Part shown: piece after piece, positions 44,885 to 57,195 of the stretch
Layout of the letters: every line of letters starts with the position of its first letter
Numbering within the stretch: the stretch's first letter is position 1
Source of the DNA: Angiostrongylus vasorum
Taxonomy: Eukaryota > Nematoda > Chromadorea > Rhabditida > Metastrongylidae
Length of the DNA stretch: 64,000 bases
Direction of reading: 5' to 3'
Assembly (NCBI GenBank): GCA_018806985.1
Contig: JADANN010000262.1
Location: forward strand, 1 to 64,000
The notes under the pieces: model-generated
What the model was told of the DNA's origin: nothing
Databases searched by the model: none
The model's input: the letters and a program-made list of their open reading frames with translations, nothing else
Position numbers and translations under genes: made by a program

Positions 44885-45180
44885 GTTAATAGATATGGGG
44901 AGCAGCAAATGATTCGAAATACCGTGCAATACACACACGATCGCCGGTTCGATCCTGCCCTACGAAATCAAGACTTCCACGTCTCCGTGGTAAGCAAGAA
45001 TACTTTAGTTGGGTTGTCTCAGGACTCCAGAGAAAATCGACGAAACTAATGAAGTAGAAAAAGTCTGTTAGGGTAACCGAACCCACACGCGAATCGGAAG
45101 ACCTTCGTGGATGATGGGTGCGAACAAAGGCAATTAATTGAATGAAAAAGTGTTAGGCCTTGAACCTTACGTGAAAACGG
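44885..45180 (+). repeat. Family B SINE, diverged
   Basis: CGCCGGTTCGATCCTGCCC and TTGTCTCAGGACTCCAGAG, then GACCTTCGTGGATGATGGGT. Confidence 0.6.
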
Positions 45181-45279
45181 CTAGCATAAATAATGGGAAA
45201 CGTAATAAATTAATGGAAACGTCTTAATTTGTCAAATTTGACTGTAAGCATAGGTCGAGCGAGGTGACATCATATAGAG

Positions 45280-45515
45280 TTCGATTAAATAAAACTGAGA
45301 AAAACCTAATTAAACAGAGATATCTGCAAAACTCCGGACCGCAGGTGTATGCGGTGGGGAACGAACGTGCTACTGTCCTTTCCGGGGAGTACGCGTTCCC
45401 CAACGCAGACACCTGCGGTCCGGAGTTTTGCAAATATCTCAGCATTATAGAGGTTATATTTCGCAACTTACCTTGCCGTTAAAAAGAATAGGAAGTAAAT
45501 AAAAAAAGTTACGGT
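45280..45515. repeat. Family E fold-back element
   Basis: GCAAAACTCCGGACCGCAGG near 45326 faces its inverse at 45413-45435. It ends in CTTGCCGTTAAAAAGAATAG. Confidence 0.65.
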
Positions 45516-45809
45516 TGTAACTAAACAGAATTGATTGACATTAGTTCAAAAAGTACTGCAGAAAAAAGGCGTACACTGTGGAATTGAAAAAGGTTTCGAT
45601 GTAAATTACTTCATGACATTTCCGAAATAACACGACAATGAGACCAACGAACAGTAGCCGTAAAGCCAGCAGTGAGTTAAGGCGACGATACATCGCTCAT
45701 CTGGAAAAGCATTCTTGTTATCGAGCCATTCCGAACAACCCTACGGGCAATAATACAAGAGAGCGATATTGTAATTTTTTATTTATTATAATACAAAGGA
45801 TGAGGAGAG

Positions 45810-46040
45810 TGTATGACGGAGTGGTTAGAATGCCATGCAACATAAGTGGTTCCTAAGATCATCCCACACCCTGGGCTAAACAAGCCTTGCTTCTTTCTAT
45901 TGTTGACAGGGTCACCACACTTGTCAAAAAAAATAAAAAGAATTAACTAGATACGGCTCTCGTGAGTTATTACGCAGGTCAAATATGCAGCCTATCATCT
46001 GTGTGACGCCGTAGATGTAGTCCAAGGCATAGCTAAAAAA
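45810..46040 (+). repeat. Family A SINE, diverged
   Basis: GTATGACGGAGTGGTTAGAA head, then the A body order with low identity. Confidence 0.4.
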
Positions 46041-46396
46041 TCAAATTAAGAAACAAAAAAAATAGAAACCTGGCCTGTTCAAAGTCTCTAAACGCAGGTT
46101 TTTTGGTAAAAGTGAGTGCTTAGTTTTTCAGAAGACAAAATATCAGTAGACTGAAACCTAAAAAGTACAGGGATTGATTGTTCTGAGTTCAGAATCGAAT
46201 ATGTTGTACTTCACTCTTCATTCAGAAAGAGCGTCTAGCAAGAATTGCAGCAAAAATCACACAAAAGTATGTCTAAGAAAACAAAACAGTAGTAGTAGGA
46301 CAAAATCGAGAAGATGAGCACTCCTGGGACAAACGAAAACAACGGGGGGCGTAGGAGATAACCTGACGTTAAAAATTAGTCCAGAGTGATTTTCAG

Positions 46397-46518
46397 ATAA
46401 ATGTGATTTTTCTCGTGACGTCGCTTCCGGATATCATCGTTCTGTACCTGTACTGGCTGGAAATGCCTTTCTTCTGAAGGGCAGGATGAAGAACTCGTTC
46501 ACGAAATTTCTTAAACCA
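46397..46518 (+). CDS. Possible internal exon, unrecognised
   Basis: A TTTTCAG acceptor and a GTAAGA donor frame 40 codons (KCDFSRDVASGYHRSVPVLA and on). It lies upstream of the possible exon at 47481 on the same strand, but the phases do not join directly, so another exon would be needed. An ORF at 45638-45856 could be a 5' exon. Function unknown. Confidence 0.25.
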
Positions 46519-47480
46519 GTAAGAACAATTGACTAACTATACATGGATTTTCACACATTACTAAATATGTATAAATATGCAATAAATGTATTTAATATAT
46601 ACAGTGTCCAATGTACCTACCATACGAAACGACTAAGGCGTTATAAGAACTACGATAAATATCTATGAAAAGGCGTACATTATCAAGTACATACTGAAGT
46701 GGAATGGAATAAGATGGCAGCGGTTGTCGGCGACAGCACGACCTTGAACCCTTCAGCCGCCCAACGACAATGTCAACCATTCCTAGTCGACTCATACACC
46801 TTGGCTTTTTGGTTCACAAGAACAGAAAAAACAACGGAAAAGGATAGCACACGTCGTTCCACTTCATTTGTTGTCGTTCTACTATAGCCCTAAGGAACGG
46901 CGAACACGCATAGTTCTAGTGGTTCCAAGAATACGCTGTGGTTGTGGTACTCAGCAGCATCGGATAGCCTTCACGTTGAAGATTTCACAACGATTAGTTG
47001 TGAGGTTATTTCAAGCGTTCCCATGTAGTTGATAACAATCCTGTGAGATGGCGTATAACCAAAATTTTTGTAAGCATGGTGATCAAGTTATATCTGGAAG
47101 GCTGAGATCGAGAGATCACTTTTAGCAAAAAGAACGCTAAGGTTCGCACCTCCAGAGTCTGATAGTCCACTAGGAAGTACGCCTAGAGTCAAACTTCTGG
47201 TAAACTATACGTTAGTGCCCCATCTAGCAAGAAATAATAAGGAGACTTGAAAAGGCTTTGCGCAGAAACGTCCTTCACAAATTTTTATCAAGGCATTGCA
47301 GCACCGGCTAATGTGTGACAGTTATGCATGGAAAGTATCCTTGTGTCCGCTCTACTTACTCGGCTCGGTTAATGTAATTACATCTCATTAGAAAGACAAG
47401 TAACTCTTTATGCAAAGAAAAATTGCAAATCTCAGAGTGCACAGACTTTGATAAATTGAGCCGTGTTTTTTTATTTTCAG

Positions 47481-47593
47481 TCCCACTTCATCGCATCGAT
47501 GTCGATGAACTGGCAGCACGGTGCTGTTCGAATGAATTGACTGCCACCTGTCCATCGCGTGCCAAGTCAACTGCGCCTGCTAATATTCGCTGA
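47481..47593 (+). CDS. Possible terminal exon, cysteine-containing, unrecognised
   Basis: A strong acceptor (GTGTTTTTTTATTTTCAG) at 47463-47480 is followed by 36 codons and a TGA. The peptide starts PLHRIDVDELAARCCSNELT and has three cysteines. The exon needs a 5' neighbour ending two bases before a codon boundary. The opposite strand is also partly open, so strand choice is uncertain. Confidence 0.3.
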
Positions 47594-47792
47594 CATTATG
47601 AATTCTGGAGAACAACACAAGTGAGCTGTACTATTCGACGAAGTTGTTGTCGTACTTCGTGTCCTTTGTTTAACCATTTATCATGAAATCAACGAAAATC
47701 AACACCACAGAGCTTTCTTCTCGAAGAAAGCCTACTGTTGTGTTAATGCACATTTCATTGACAATCCAGATGATCCATTGCTTAAAACTTAC

Positions 47793-48140
47793 AGTAGATA
47801 ACCTGGTAGCTCCGCTTTCTGTTAACAACAATGTTAATGTACTACTGGCTTGTTCATCTTCGCACTTCGATATCTCATGGCCACAAGCTGAACGAATACC
47901 GAAGCCATTCACCATACCACTAAGGAGCTGTGGTAGTGGCTAGACATTGTTGCCCATCCCAAGATATAGTGTCTCAATACGGCACGAATTCAGTGGAATG
48001 AATCGAATCTCAATTGATCGATCAATGCTTGGATACAGATATTTATGCTGATTGTCCAATCCCCTAGATGGTCTGAACAAGTATTTCATGATCATGTGCG
48101 TTCCATATGCATTCCATGCGAGTTGATTTTTTTGCCTTTC
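47793..48140 (-). CDS. Two exons of an unrecognised minus-strand gene
   Basis: Exon 48140-47981 starts after a TTAATCAG acceptor and encodes 53 codons with RQKNQLAWNAYGTHMIMKYL and ending RFIPLNSC. It joins in phase to 47887-47793 (CGHEISKCEDEQASSTLTLL onward), which ends at a GTAAGT donor. The new junction reads C-P-C-G-H, so cysteines cluster there. The frame stays open upstream to 48353. No terminal exon was found before 47600. I do not recognise the family. Support is splice-site and phase agreement over two exons only. Confidence 0.4.
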
Positions 48141-48409
48141 CTGATTAAAACTGACGTCGTTGAAATGTTCAGCACAACAAGGAAAGATACTTTTTTCGAT
48201 TGGTCCCTGCATTCTTTTAATTCTGCACCATCCCACCGTTTTTTTGCAGTTGTTTCCTTTTTTGTTCTTTGCAGCTTCTCGCCTGAACACGATTAAACAT
48301 TGTGGAACATGAATTATCACAAAGAAACTTCGTGTGTAGGTATGGTTTTCCAATTTAGTAGCTCATGTTTCGTTTCTAAATTCCCAAGCAGCAATCCAGT
48401 CGACTGCTG

Positions 48410-48695
48410 GAAGCAATGGCTATCGGCGTTGATCAATCGATGAGGGATGCGCCATGCATTCGACTTCATTATGCATCGTTTGGAGATGATTGAATGCACA
48501 TCTGGCCTTTACAATAACTCGCGGTGGCCTACCGATATATCGACCCAGTGCTGCTATCCTCCCAGATAAGTCTGATACTAATTCGCCGACCCCGGAAAGA
48601 AGGAGGGCTTGGTGAGCCAGGATGGCGGAGATCGATCCCACGTGCATGTTGCAGAGCGCCTCCGACCACTGCGCCCGCCACACGCGCTCAAAACA
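48410..48695 (-). repeat. Family A SINE
   Basis: Reverse copy. CGTTGATCAATCGATGAGGG at the 3' side, GGAGATCGATCCCACGTGC at the head. Confidence 0.8.
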
Positions 48696-48699
48696 ATGT

Positions 48700-49960
48700 A
48701 GAACAAAGCAAACATATATATTGAAAACTGCAACTGTATGAATCGTGTGATGTTCAAACGGGAATACTGTAGTTTTAGATAGAGCTGTGCAAATAAGCAA
48801 ATTTTGAAAGCAGCAAAAAGTCAGTTATTGCAAAGAAACAACACAACGTTCATTTCTAATCAACTGATCATCATTATTTCATTAAGCCGTTTTCCCTCTA
48901 ATTCTTTCATCGTGGTGCTTGTGTTACTCATAAGTCACATAATGCGAGCTTGACTCTTCAAAGGCAGTCTCTTCGTAAGCGTTGTGAGAGTACTATCACA
49001 CTTTTGTTTTCACTGTTATGCTGTAGGTTTAGCACAATCTCTTTTGCTGGGCTCCCAAAAATCCCATTTAGAGACGTCTTCCACGTCGTCTCACAACCAT
49101 TTTTCCCTGCTGGTAGGTGATGATTGAAAGTTCGCGTATTAGGTTTCTTCGAAGATGGTCACCGATTTTTGGCACTGTTACTTCTAGGTGAACTTTCAGG
49201 TGAAAAGGTCAAACTTTTTCTCAACTTGGATGATCCTGCAGCGGGAAAAACAGTTCACTAATCTACGATAAGACAGTAAAGTGTTTGTGAATCCCATGAA
49301 CGAAAAAAAGAACAAGTGACACTTTAAAGTGTTGGCGAGCAACTTGGCAAATATCTTACTCGTTTTCTAATCACATTATCGATAGTGAACCTCACAATAC
49401 AAGGCGTTGTCGTTGCAACTGAAGTTACAACATTGTCAACATGCGCTTTCAAGATTCCTGGATTCCTGTGAAGCTCTCTTCATTATGTAAAAGCTGTAGC
49501 TCGCACTGATCAGAACTTCGCAGTTTTGTTAGGTGGTTTCTTTAGCAAGTTGTTATCATTACTTAGCAACGGTTGGTGTAACAGCGGAATCCTCAACATA
49601 GAATTAATTCCATGGTAAATTGACTCAGTGAATTCCATTCTGGCTAACGTTTTGGCTCCATAGCCTTTTTTTTCAGAACTGCAGTCATACGAGTCTAGCG
49701 CCCACAAAAATTTTTTTTTCCTTGCTCACAACAGTCTTCGTATTCGCGACGAGTCGAATTCAGTGGAGTGCAGCACCTTGGGAGTGAAGTAACCTCATGC
49801 GACAAGGTTCTCTTATACAGGACAGTTCTGTATCTGGAATAGCTTGTTTTTACTCGGCATTTTTCCCAGGATGCGGAATCGTTCCTCATCGATTGCCATG
49901 TAAAATTAATTGTTTTCACGGTGACAATTCACCCTCCAGTAGTTGTAATAATACTACCTT
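48700..49960. other. No firm gene
   Basis: Several 60-75-codon ORFs on both strands (such as 49510-49707 minus) but no splice pattern that joins them. It may hold upstream exons of the minus-strand gene at 47793-48140. Confidence 0.3.
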
Positions 49961-49967
49961 GCAGACA

Positions 49968-50245
49968 GGGTGCGTGTGGCGCAGTAGTCGGAGGCGCCCT
50001 GCAACACACACGTCGAATCGATCCCCCACGCCTATGGGCCATCAAGCCTTCCATCGCTCCGGGGTCGACAAATTGGTACCGGACTTGTCTGGGAAGGTAG
50101 CAGCACTGGTTCGACACATCTGTAGACCACAACGAGTCATTGTAAACGCCAGATATTCATTCAATCACCTCCAAACGATGCTTAAAGAGGTCGGATGCAT
50201 GGCGCATCCCTCAGAGATTAGTCAACGCTGAGAGCTTCATTCTTT
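49968..50245 (+). repeat. Family A SINE
   Basis: GTGCGTGTGGCGCAGTAGTC head, CGAATCGATCCCCCACGCC and the GAGAGCTTCATTCTTTATA end. Confidence 0.8.
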
Positions 50246-51169
50246 ATATAGCAATGTGATATTCTCAGTATTCTCAGCACCGACTTTCACCTGAAATGAA
50301 ACGTTGCTTTAAAATTGTATGTAAATACGAATGCTTAAAAAAACGCAAACATCATTTGAGGAATAAGGGGTTAAAGCCGAAATTACTTTTCGGACAGTTT
50401 GATGGTAGTGAGTGTGAGTCGTTAAAAAGAACACAAAGTATAATAACTTTCTTGGGCTCCCAGTGATCAGACGTCTCGAATAATTCACTCTAAAGTGTGG
50501 GAATGCGGGTGAAAGCTATTCAAAATTCTTCAATCCGCATAGAAATCCCTCATGAATCTTAATATATTTTTTCAGTAATAGCCTATCAAGGTGGTCAAAA
50601 CTATGAAATAATAGGAGTTGTCGAAAATCCTATGAAGGACAATAAGCAGTAATAATTACATTACAATATAAGTACGAAATTGATATTACGAATGGGACGC
50701 TCTGTACGATTTTCATCGACCAGTTCGTTATTTATTATCGAACAAAGCTCGAATTGAATGTGATTCAGCTTGCATAGCAACGGATTCCCCCATCAGCCCA
50801 TCACAATGGGCTCAGCTCATCACATCCCTCTGACTAGCCCGTCGTACACCGCCGATCACGTTCTTGTCGTCACTGGCGACAAAATTCTTTGATGACCCTC
50901 GGTTAGGTGAGGCCGGTTCGAAACGGCTTTGTTGAGAGTTTAATGAGAAGTCTTTGAGCCTATGAATATACGATACCATCGTAGGCTCTCAGTTCAAACA
51001 TACTTTGTAAAGATTATGCGTAAAAAAAACTCGAAATCTTCAGAAGATGTCGAACGTCATCTACATCACGAATGAAAATCGTCTATAAAATTTGTCAAAT
51101 ATATGTGATTTGGTCATGCTTATTAACAGAAACAAAGTCAACTGTTTTACAACACATAGCTGTCTTAGT
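50246..51169. other. No firm gene
   Basis: Mostly AT-rich. A short plus-strand terminal-exon-like stretch at 50769-50833 (acceptor GATTCAG, 20 codons, TGA; SPISPSQWAQLITSL) is the only coding hint. Confidence 0.3.
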
Positions 51170-51745
51170 TCACTCTTCTTCGAATTCCCGTCATCAGTCC
51201 ACTCTTCTTCGAATTCCCGTCATCCCTCTTAAATCTTCCTCTCCTAATCGGCCACTTCGATACCATTTTTATTTCACTGTTCTCACTTCCCTCTTCCTCC
51301 TCCTCTCTATCTCGATCTCGCTCTTCCTTCCTGTCTCTCTCTCTCTCTCTCCTCATTTCTCTTCATTTTAACTCGTTTTTATGCTTCTCTCCTCTCTACC
51401 TCCTCTTCATAGAACTCATTTCTCACTCCACGGCTCCATATTTTGTTGTGCTTTTGTTTTTTCATCAAAATTCCCCCTTGTTCTCAATTGTTTCCTCTTT
51501 TTTTGCTCCCCGTCTACTTTCTGCGTTCAATGCTTCATTGCCTTATTGCAGTCTCCCCACTTGAAATTATGTTTGAATCCTTTGCCAGTTCTCCCCAGTC
51601 ATTCTTCTTATCAGCATCTCGATTTCGCCTTCTTATATTCTTTACTACCCTCCCTTATTCATGCCCACGGGACCTCTATCAGTATTTTTTTCACTTTCCG
51701 AGTTTTCCTCTTTCTTCCTCGCCTAATATCTTTCATCCTTAAGCT
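51170..51745. repeat. Long pyrimidine-rich tract
   Basis: About 570 bp of CT-rich plus strand, including a (CT)n core at 51331-51352 and two copies of CACTCTTCTTCGAATTCCCG at 51172-51222. The open frames in it are a composition effect. Confidence 0.7.
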
Positions 51746-52129
51746 CAAAAGCGATAAAAAAATGGAAGGTGATAGAACTAAAACCCTTCCATCGTTACCA
51801 AGCTGAGCAAGAACGCACGGTTTATCCGGAAAGGATTTCCGTGTTTTTGAGACAACTTCACGAATTCTGTGAAAACCATGAAAAACTTTTTTTGAACTAA
51901 ATATGCGTCATTTATCTTAGCTAAAGATTTTCTTTTTTTGCTCGTGCACTTGGAACATCCAATTTCCATTGAAAGCTCGGATTTTTTTTGCAGAGAAGTT
52001 AATCACGTCAACATTGACAGTCTTCTAGAAATATCTAGCGATGTCTGTCGGAGCAAACTGTAGTCCAAAGACGTGCGATCGAAGGATTATGGGGGATCGA
52101 GCAAAACACATGCTCAAAGAAGTCTTTAG

Positions 52130-53610
52130 AGAAAGCTCAGCGGTAGCTGATATTGTCATAACGGAAAAATGCAATACAATGCCAATTGTTCATTTCTGAT
52201 TGTGTAGCTTTCATACGCTACGCAAGATCATCCTGCCCAAGAAAAGAGACCGAATGGCTCTTCGTAACTATCGTCCCGTATGCTTGTTGAGTGTACTCTA
52301 CAAGCTCTTCACGAAGATTATCCTCTCGCGCATATCAAGGACATTTGATGAGGCGCAACCAGTCGAGCAAGCAGGATTTCGAAAAGGATTTTTGCTGCAT
52401 GGACCACATCCAAACCGTGTCCAGGGTCAGGTTTGTCGGGAATACTATTTGCCTCTAGTTTTAACCTTTGTCGACTATGAAAAAGCGTTTGACAGTGTCG
52501 AAACGAATGCCATCCCTATCAGTGCTCGTCGACCAAAGAGTGGACCCGTCCTACATAAGAACTCTGTCCGACTGTTATCGGAGCTGCACTGCGAAAATAC
52601 AGCTTTTTCCATCGACCTCTTACCATACCCATAGGAAAAGATAGGAAAAGGGTTCGACAGGGCGTCACAATATCGCCAAAGCTGTTCAGTGCCGCACTGC
52701 CGTGGATAATGAAGTCACTCGATTGGGAAGAGAAAGGCACACGTATTGATGGAAAATTCCTATCAAACCTTCGTTTTGCCGACAGCATTGTCATCTTCTC
52801 AAGAAGTACTAGCGAAGCAGAGATGATGATCAACGAGCTCAACGAAGCGGGAAAAAGATCGGACTTCGTATAAATCGAAAGAAAATCCAGTTCATGAAAT
52901 ATCCATGGTGCGAAGGCGAAAAAAATTGAATTGGATGGCACTCTCATTGCAGAGACCACCCCTTACGTATACCTTGGGCGATCAATGAACATGGAAAACA
53001 ACATGAAGGACGAACTAGATAGAAGAAGGAGAGCAGCTTGGGCCGCATTCGGGCCTCTCAAAGAAGCTACCGACCAAGTGAAGGACACCAAAATCCGCGC
53101 TCATCTCTTCGATTCTACGATCGGCCCTGCGCTCTGCTATGCTGCAGAGAGAAGGGTTGATGCTTCAACCACCTCAAGAATGCTTCGCACTACTCACAGA
53201 GCGCTTGAGCAGTGACTTCTGAAATAGCGATGACTCCGGAAATATAACCGGCACTCTCAATATCTAGCTGGAATGCGAAGCTCTGACCTTCGAAATTTGT
53301 CACATCTTCGAGATCGAGGAGATTATACATCGATAGCGAAACATAGATGGGCCGGTCACATGATGAGAAGAACAGACGACAGATGGAGACGACCACCTAC
53401 ACGTTGGGCGGACGTTTTCGTAAACAAAATTAATCAGCTGTACCCGCAGCTGCAGTTGTTTTACAGATCACGGTATGAGACTCGCACGCGCTACCATGCT
53501 CGAACAAAACCACCACCATGGACTACGACTGCGAGAGAAAGGAACGAATGGCATATGTGCAAATCCACACAGATCGTGAAGACGGACCGTCCAAGTAAGT
53601 AAGTGAGTAT
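52130..53610 (+). mobile_element. RTE-type LINE, 5'-truncated, frameshifted
   Basis: RT blocks in order: MALRNYRPVCLLSVLYKLFT, EQAGFRKGF, VDYEKAFDSVE, RQGVTISPKLFSAAL, RFADSIVIFS (third catalytic residue changed from D) and the C-terminal RRAAWAAFG, RWAGHMMRR. It ends GACCGTCCAAGTAAGTAAGT. Confidence 0.88.
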
Positions 53611-53654
53611 AGCTTCCATAGTTGTGTTCAACTCTACCACTTTAGAGTACTGCG

Positions 53655-53910
53655 GTGGAACACATGTGTAGCTCAGTGGTTACGTCCTGTAGTACACATG
53701 TTGCCTTTGGTTCAATTCTGCGCTTCTGGGAAAACAAGATCCCATCTCTCCGGAGTTAGAAGATTGGTACCAGACTTTTATGAGAGGATGAAAACACTAA
53801 CTTGATATATTGATAGTCTCTTGTTAGTCATTGTTTAAGACAAATATGCACCCAGCCAACTCTTCTATGTTAAGAATGAAGTTGAATGTAGAACACACGG
53901 CGAATGCTTC
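53655..53910 (+). repeat. Family A SINE, diverged
   Basis: ACATGTGTAGCTCAGTGGTT head, then GGTACCAGACTTTTATGAG and the A body order. Confidence 0.5.
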
Positions 53911-54157
53911 GTCCTTCTATACTTTTTCCTACTCCGAATTTCAGTAGAACTGTTTCATCACGACCGCAAATTCTCCTGTTCTATATATTTCAACGGAGTC
54001 TCAAACACTTGCCAAGAATTAAGACCACGTTTGGAGGTGGTAGCGGTCATGAGGCTTCGGAAGCTCCAATGTACATACTAGCTGGCATTTCCTCGCAAAA
54101 TTAAAATTAAAAGGAATCGATTTTCTCATTAACACTGAGTGTTTGTTTTGAAGGAAG

Positions 54158-54425
54158 GTGCGTGTAGCGCAGTGGTCGGAGTTGCCATGTGATACACATG
54201 GGATCTATCCCAACGCACAAGGTTCGCCAAGCCTTCCATCCCTTCGGGGTTGGCAATTTTGTAACAGACTTGTCTACGAGGATAGCAGAACGTGCTCGAT
54301 ACATCGATACGCCACTGCGCTTCATTGTAAAAACCAGATATGCATTCAGTCACCTCCAACGATGCTTAATGAAATCGAGCGCTTGATGCAAGGACCGATG
54401 AATGCCGAGAACTTCATCTTTTTTT
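54158..54425 (+). repeat. Family A SINE
   Basis: GTGCGTGTAGCGCAGTGGTC head, GGGATCTATCCCAACGC, body and GAGAACTTCATCTTTTTTTA end. Confidence 0.75.
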
Positions 54426-55090
54426 ATTCGTTTTGCTGATGTCATCGCATCTTCGTTGTGTGATATTTCAACAATGAATCATACCATATGACCACTGTGC
54501 AAGAAATCTCCCGTAGCTACGCTCCTTCAAATAGTCATTTATATGACGTTCTGGAGCTTCTAGTTTCGTTACTGCTTGTATTTCTACTGTATGAGGGGAG
54601 ATTCAGCAGCGAGACCGTTCATTCACTTCATCGTCGACTACGGTGGAACGAACTGCAGAGTCTGACTCGTCTCTAGGACTCGCTGTTGGGATTGCATATC
54701 TTAAAATAGTTTCCCAAAAAACACAACTGTAGCCCATCCCATACGTATAGTACGAGCTGCTCAGTTTTACTCTTTCGTGCTCCAAAATAGCATTACATTC
54801 GGGATGAAAAGATGGTAGAAGAAATGGCGAAAATCTCTGTTTTGGTCTATCGTATTCATGTCAGCAATAACTGAAAGCCATTACCGAAACTGTTAACAAA
54901 GTACACGAGGTCCGCAAAGAAATAACTCTTTTTGTTATAAAAAGAGCAAAAACAAGAAGAACATTGAAGTGCCTAAAAACAACATTCGTAGCCCGAGGAA
55001 TTTTCGGACAACCTTTCGAAACTTTTTTGCTCCAAAAGAAAACCGTATTGTGTTCTCATCAACACAACGAAGGATACTAAATGTTGTAAC
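54426..55090. other. No feature recognised
   Basis: Short ORFs only, no repeat shared with other parts of the window. Confidence 0.35.
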
Positions 55091-55094
55091 TATG

Positions 55095-55890
55095 AAATAC
55101 AGCCATTGATGCTAGGATATTTGCAACACTTGGTCCCGTTAGCGAGTGATTGCTGGCGATACAGTCAGGCAAAAAACTGGCTGATAGGAAGCCAAAACAA
55201 TGGTCTCAACGGTGCAGTGTGTAATACGTGATCCCCCAGAAAGGGTAATCACTGGTTCGAATCTGGTCCTGGGTCCAAGTTTTGCAAACATCTCAGCATC
55301 ATAGTGGTTGTATTTCACATAACACCCTGCCATGGAAAAAATAGTGGGCGATGTTAACTTTTTTATTTACTGCCTATCAAAATTTTTCACGGCAGGCTGT
55401 TATATGTGATGCAACCACAATGATGCTGAGAAATGTGCAAAACTCCGCACCGCAGGAGTCTGCGGTGGGACCCGAACGCGGTATTGTCCTTTCCGGCCGC
55501 TAACACGCTCACCACCACACCATGAGGGTCCTCCGCTTGCCTGTCTCTCAGCCACTTTTCTATCGTTCAGCGCCATCAGCTATCACCCATCAACAGGATT
55601 GGCCTAGGGAGCCTGGCAATGAACCTAGTTAAGCAGATGCTGTAGTGGAAATCACAATTTTAACTTTTACTAGGTGCATTGCCGATTTGGGCTCCCTAGA
55701 TCACTCCCGTTGACGGGTGATCGCTGATGGCACTGGTCAATAGAAAACTAGCTGAGAGACAGGCGAAACGAAGGACCCGCACGGTGTGCTGGCGTACGCG
55801 TTAGCCACCTGAAGGGGTCATAGCGCGTTCGTTCCCTACCGCAGACACCTGCTGTCCGTAGTTTTGCAAATAGTAAGCAGTAAACAAGGA
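55095..55890. repeat. Cluster of three family E elements, inverted arrangement
   Basis: Forward 55100-55350, reverse 55370-55660, forward 55665-55880. The blocks ACGGGTGATCGCTGATGGCA and GCAGACACCTGCTGTCCG mark the last. Confidence 0.65.
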
Positions 55891-56880
55891 TTCACGCACT
55901 TCGATTATTGACTGTTTTCATTTTATGGAGATAGCGAGAAAGAAATCTCGACTTCTTTACTCGTAATAAACTCGGCGAGCTGTAGTCTTACTTCTGAACG
56001 AAAAAAACTCCTCCACTTTATATGGGCTTTGCTGATTGAAAACAACTAAAATGCAGAAGAGGAGAACGAAAAACAGTGGTGGAATGACATTTTTACCACG
56101 ACAGTTTTGAAAATTGAGCTTTTGGCAAGAAACTTCAACACATGTTCGTTCATTTAGAGGATTTTAAGAAAAACCTACATAAGAAACTAATGAATAGGAT
56201 GTGAAAAAATGCTGAAACTTTAAGATTTTTTCACTCTGTTGAGAAAGCTCCTAGCGAAGTAGGCCTCAGAATCTCGAGTAAAACTCTGTGATCACCGATG
56301 GGGTACGGTGGTGAATCAACTGGTCGATTTCCATTGCGGACATTTCTTAGCGTTTCGCCTTTACAAATGTTTTCATTTGTCTCGTAGCTTTCTCCATCTC
56401 AACAGTTCCTGCGAATCACGATTTATCCAGATACTTCTTTACTTCCAATTCATTGAGTATTACATTATATCGATGAGTGGCTGCAATCCTTTGAAGCGAA
56501 CAGATAATCCGACCGATAAGCTTCAAGCCCCTGTGTTCTTTAGTGCACTTAGTCCAACTATCTAATCCTTAACACTTCTTCTATTCTCATAATTATTCAA
56601 ATATTCGAAGCCGAGTGATTTTAAACATGCTTAAGGTTTTTTATAACCTATGTTATTATAACCGGATTACTGTAACTTTACGATAGCCTTAATTTGCTTT
56701 TTAGTTCAAATTTAGTTTATTACAATTTATATTAGTCGTTGTATTAACAAATTCGACAACTGCTCTCTGCTTTTTCTCAGAAGGTTCTTAAAGTCTATTT
56801 TTACGACCTAATTAGTCGGAATCACCATTAAATTGGTCCGACACCATGTAAATATCATGCTAGTCATCATTTATTGAAGT
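55891..56880. other. No feature recognised
   Basis: AT-rich. An 85-codon ORF at 56308-56565 shows no domain or splice pattern. Confidence 0.35.
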
Positions 56881-56884
56881 ATTA

Positions 56885-57195
56885 AGGACGCAGCTAGCAC
56901 ATTGGTAGTGATGCCGAGCATGACGAGCATGGTTCTGGTTCGACCCTGCGTTGTGCCCACCAAGCTCCTCATCACTCCGGAAAACAGGTATCACACCTGT
57001 CCGAGAAAAGTCGCTGTCTGCAGTCCAAGTGGGGAACGCTCTAGCCCGCCTATTACAAGACTTCAGGTAGAATCTACTCTACCAGCATTTAAGGACATTT
57101 ATGGACACTTGCTTAGCAATGCACTAGCATAGTCCGTCTTCACTGGTGATGCGGGTTCCAGCACAATTTTTATCCATTTCTCTCTCGCGCCATCG
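56885..57195 (+). repeat. Family B SINE fused to a reversed D fragment
   Basis: B head ACGCAGCTAGCACATTGGTA and TTCTGGTTCGACCCTGCG to 57110, then TAGTCCGTCTTCACTGGTGA of family D. Confidence 0.6.

Noticed and set aside
49797..50231. 144-codon ORF
   Set aside because: Its second half is the family A SINE at 49968. The first half has no family or splice support.
51381..51806. 141-codon plus-strand ORF
   Set aside because: It lies in the pyrimidine tract. Open frames there follow from base bias.
52519..52959. 146-codon minus OR frame
   Set aside because: It is the reverse shadow of the RTE reverse transcriptase on the plus strand.
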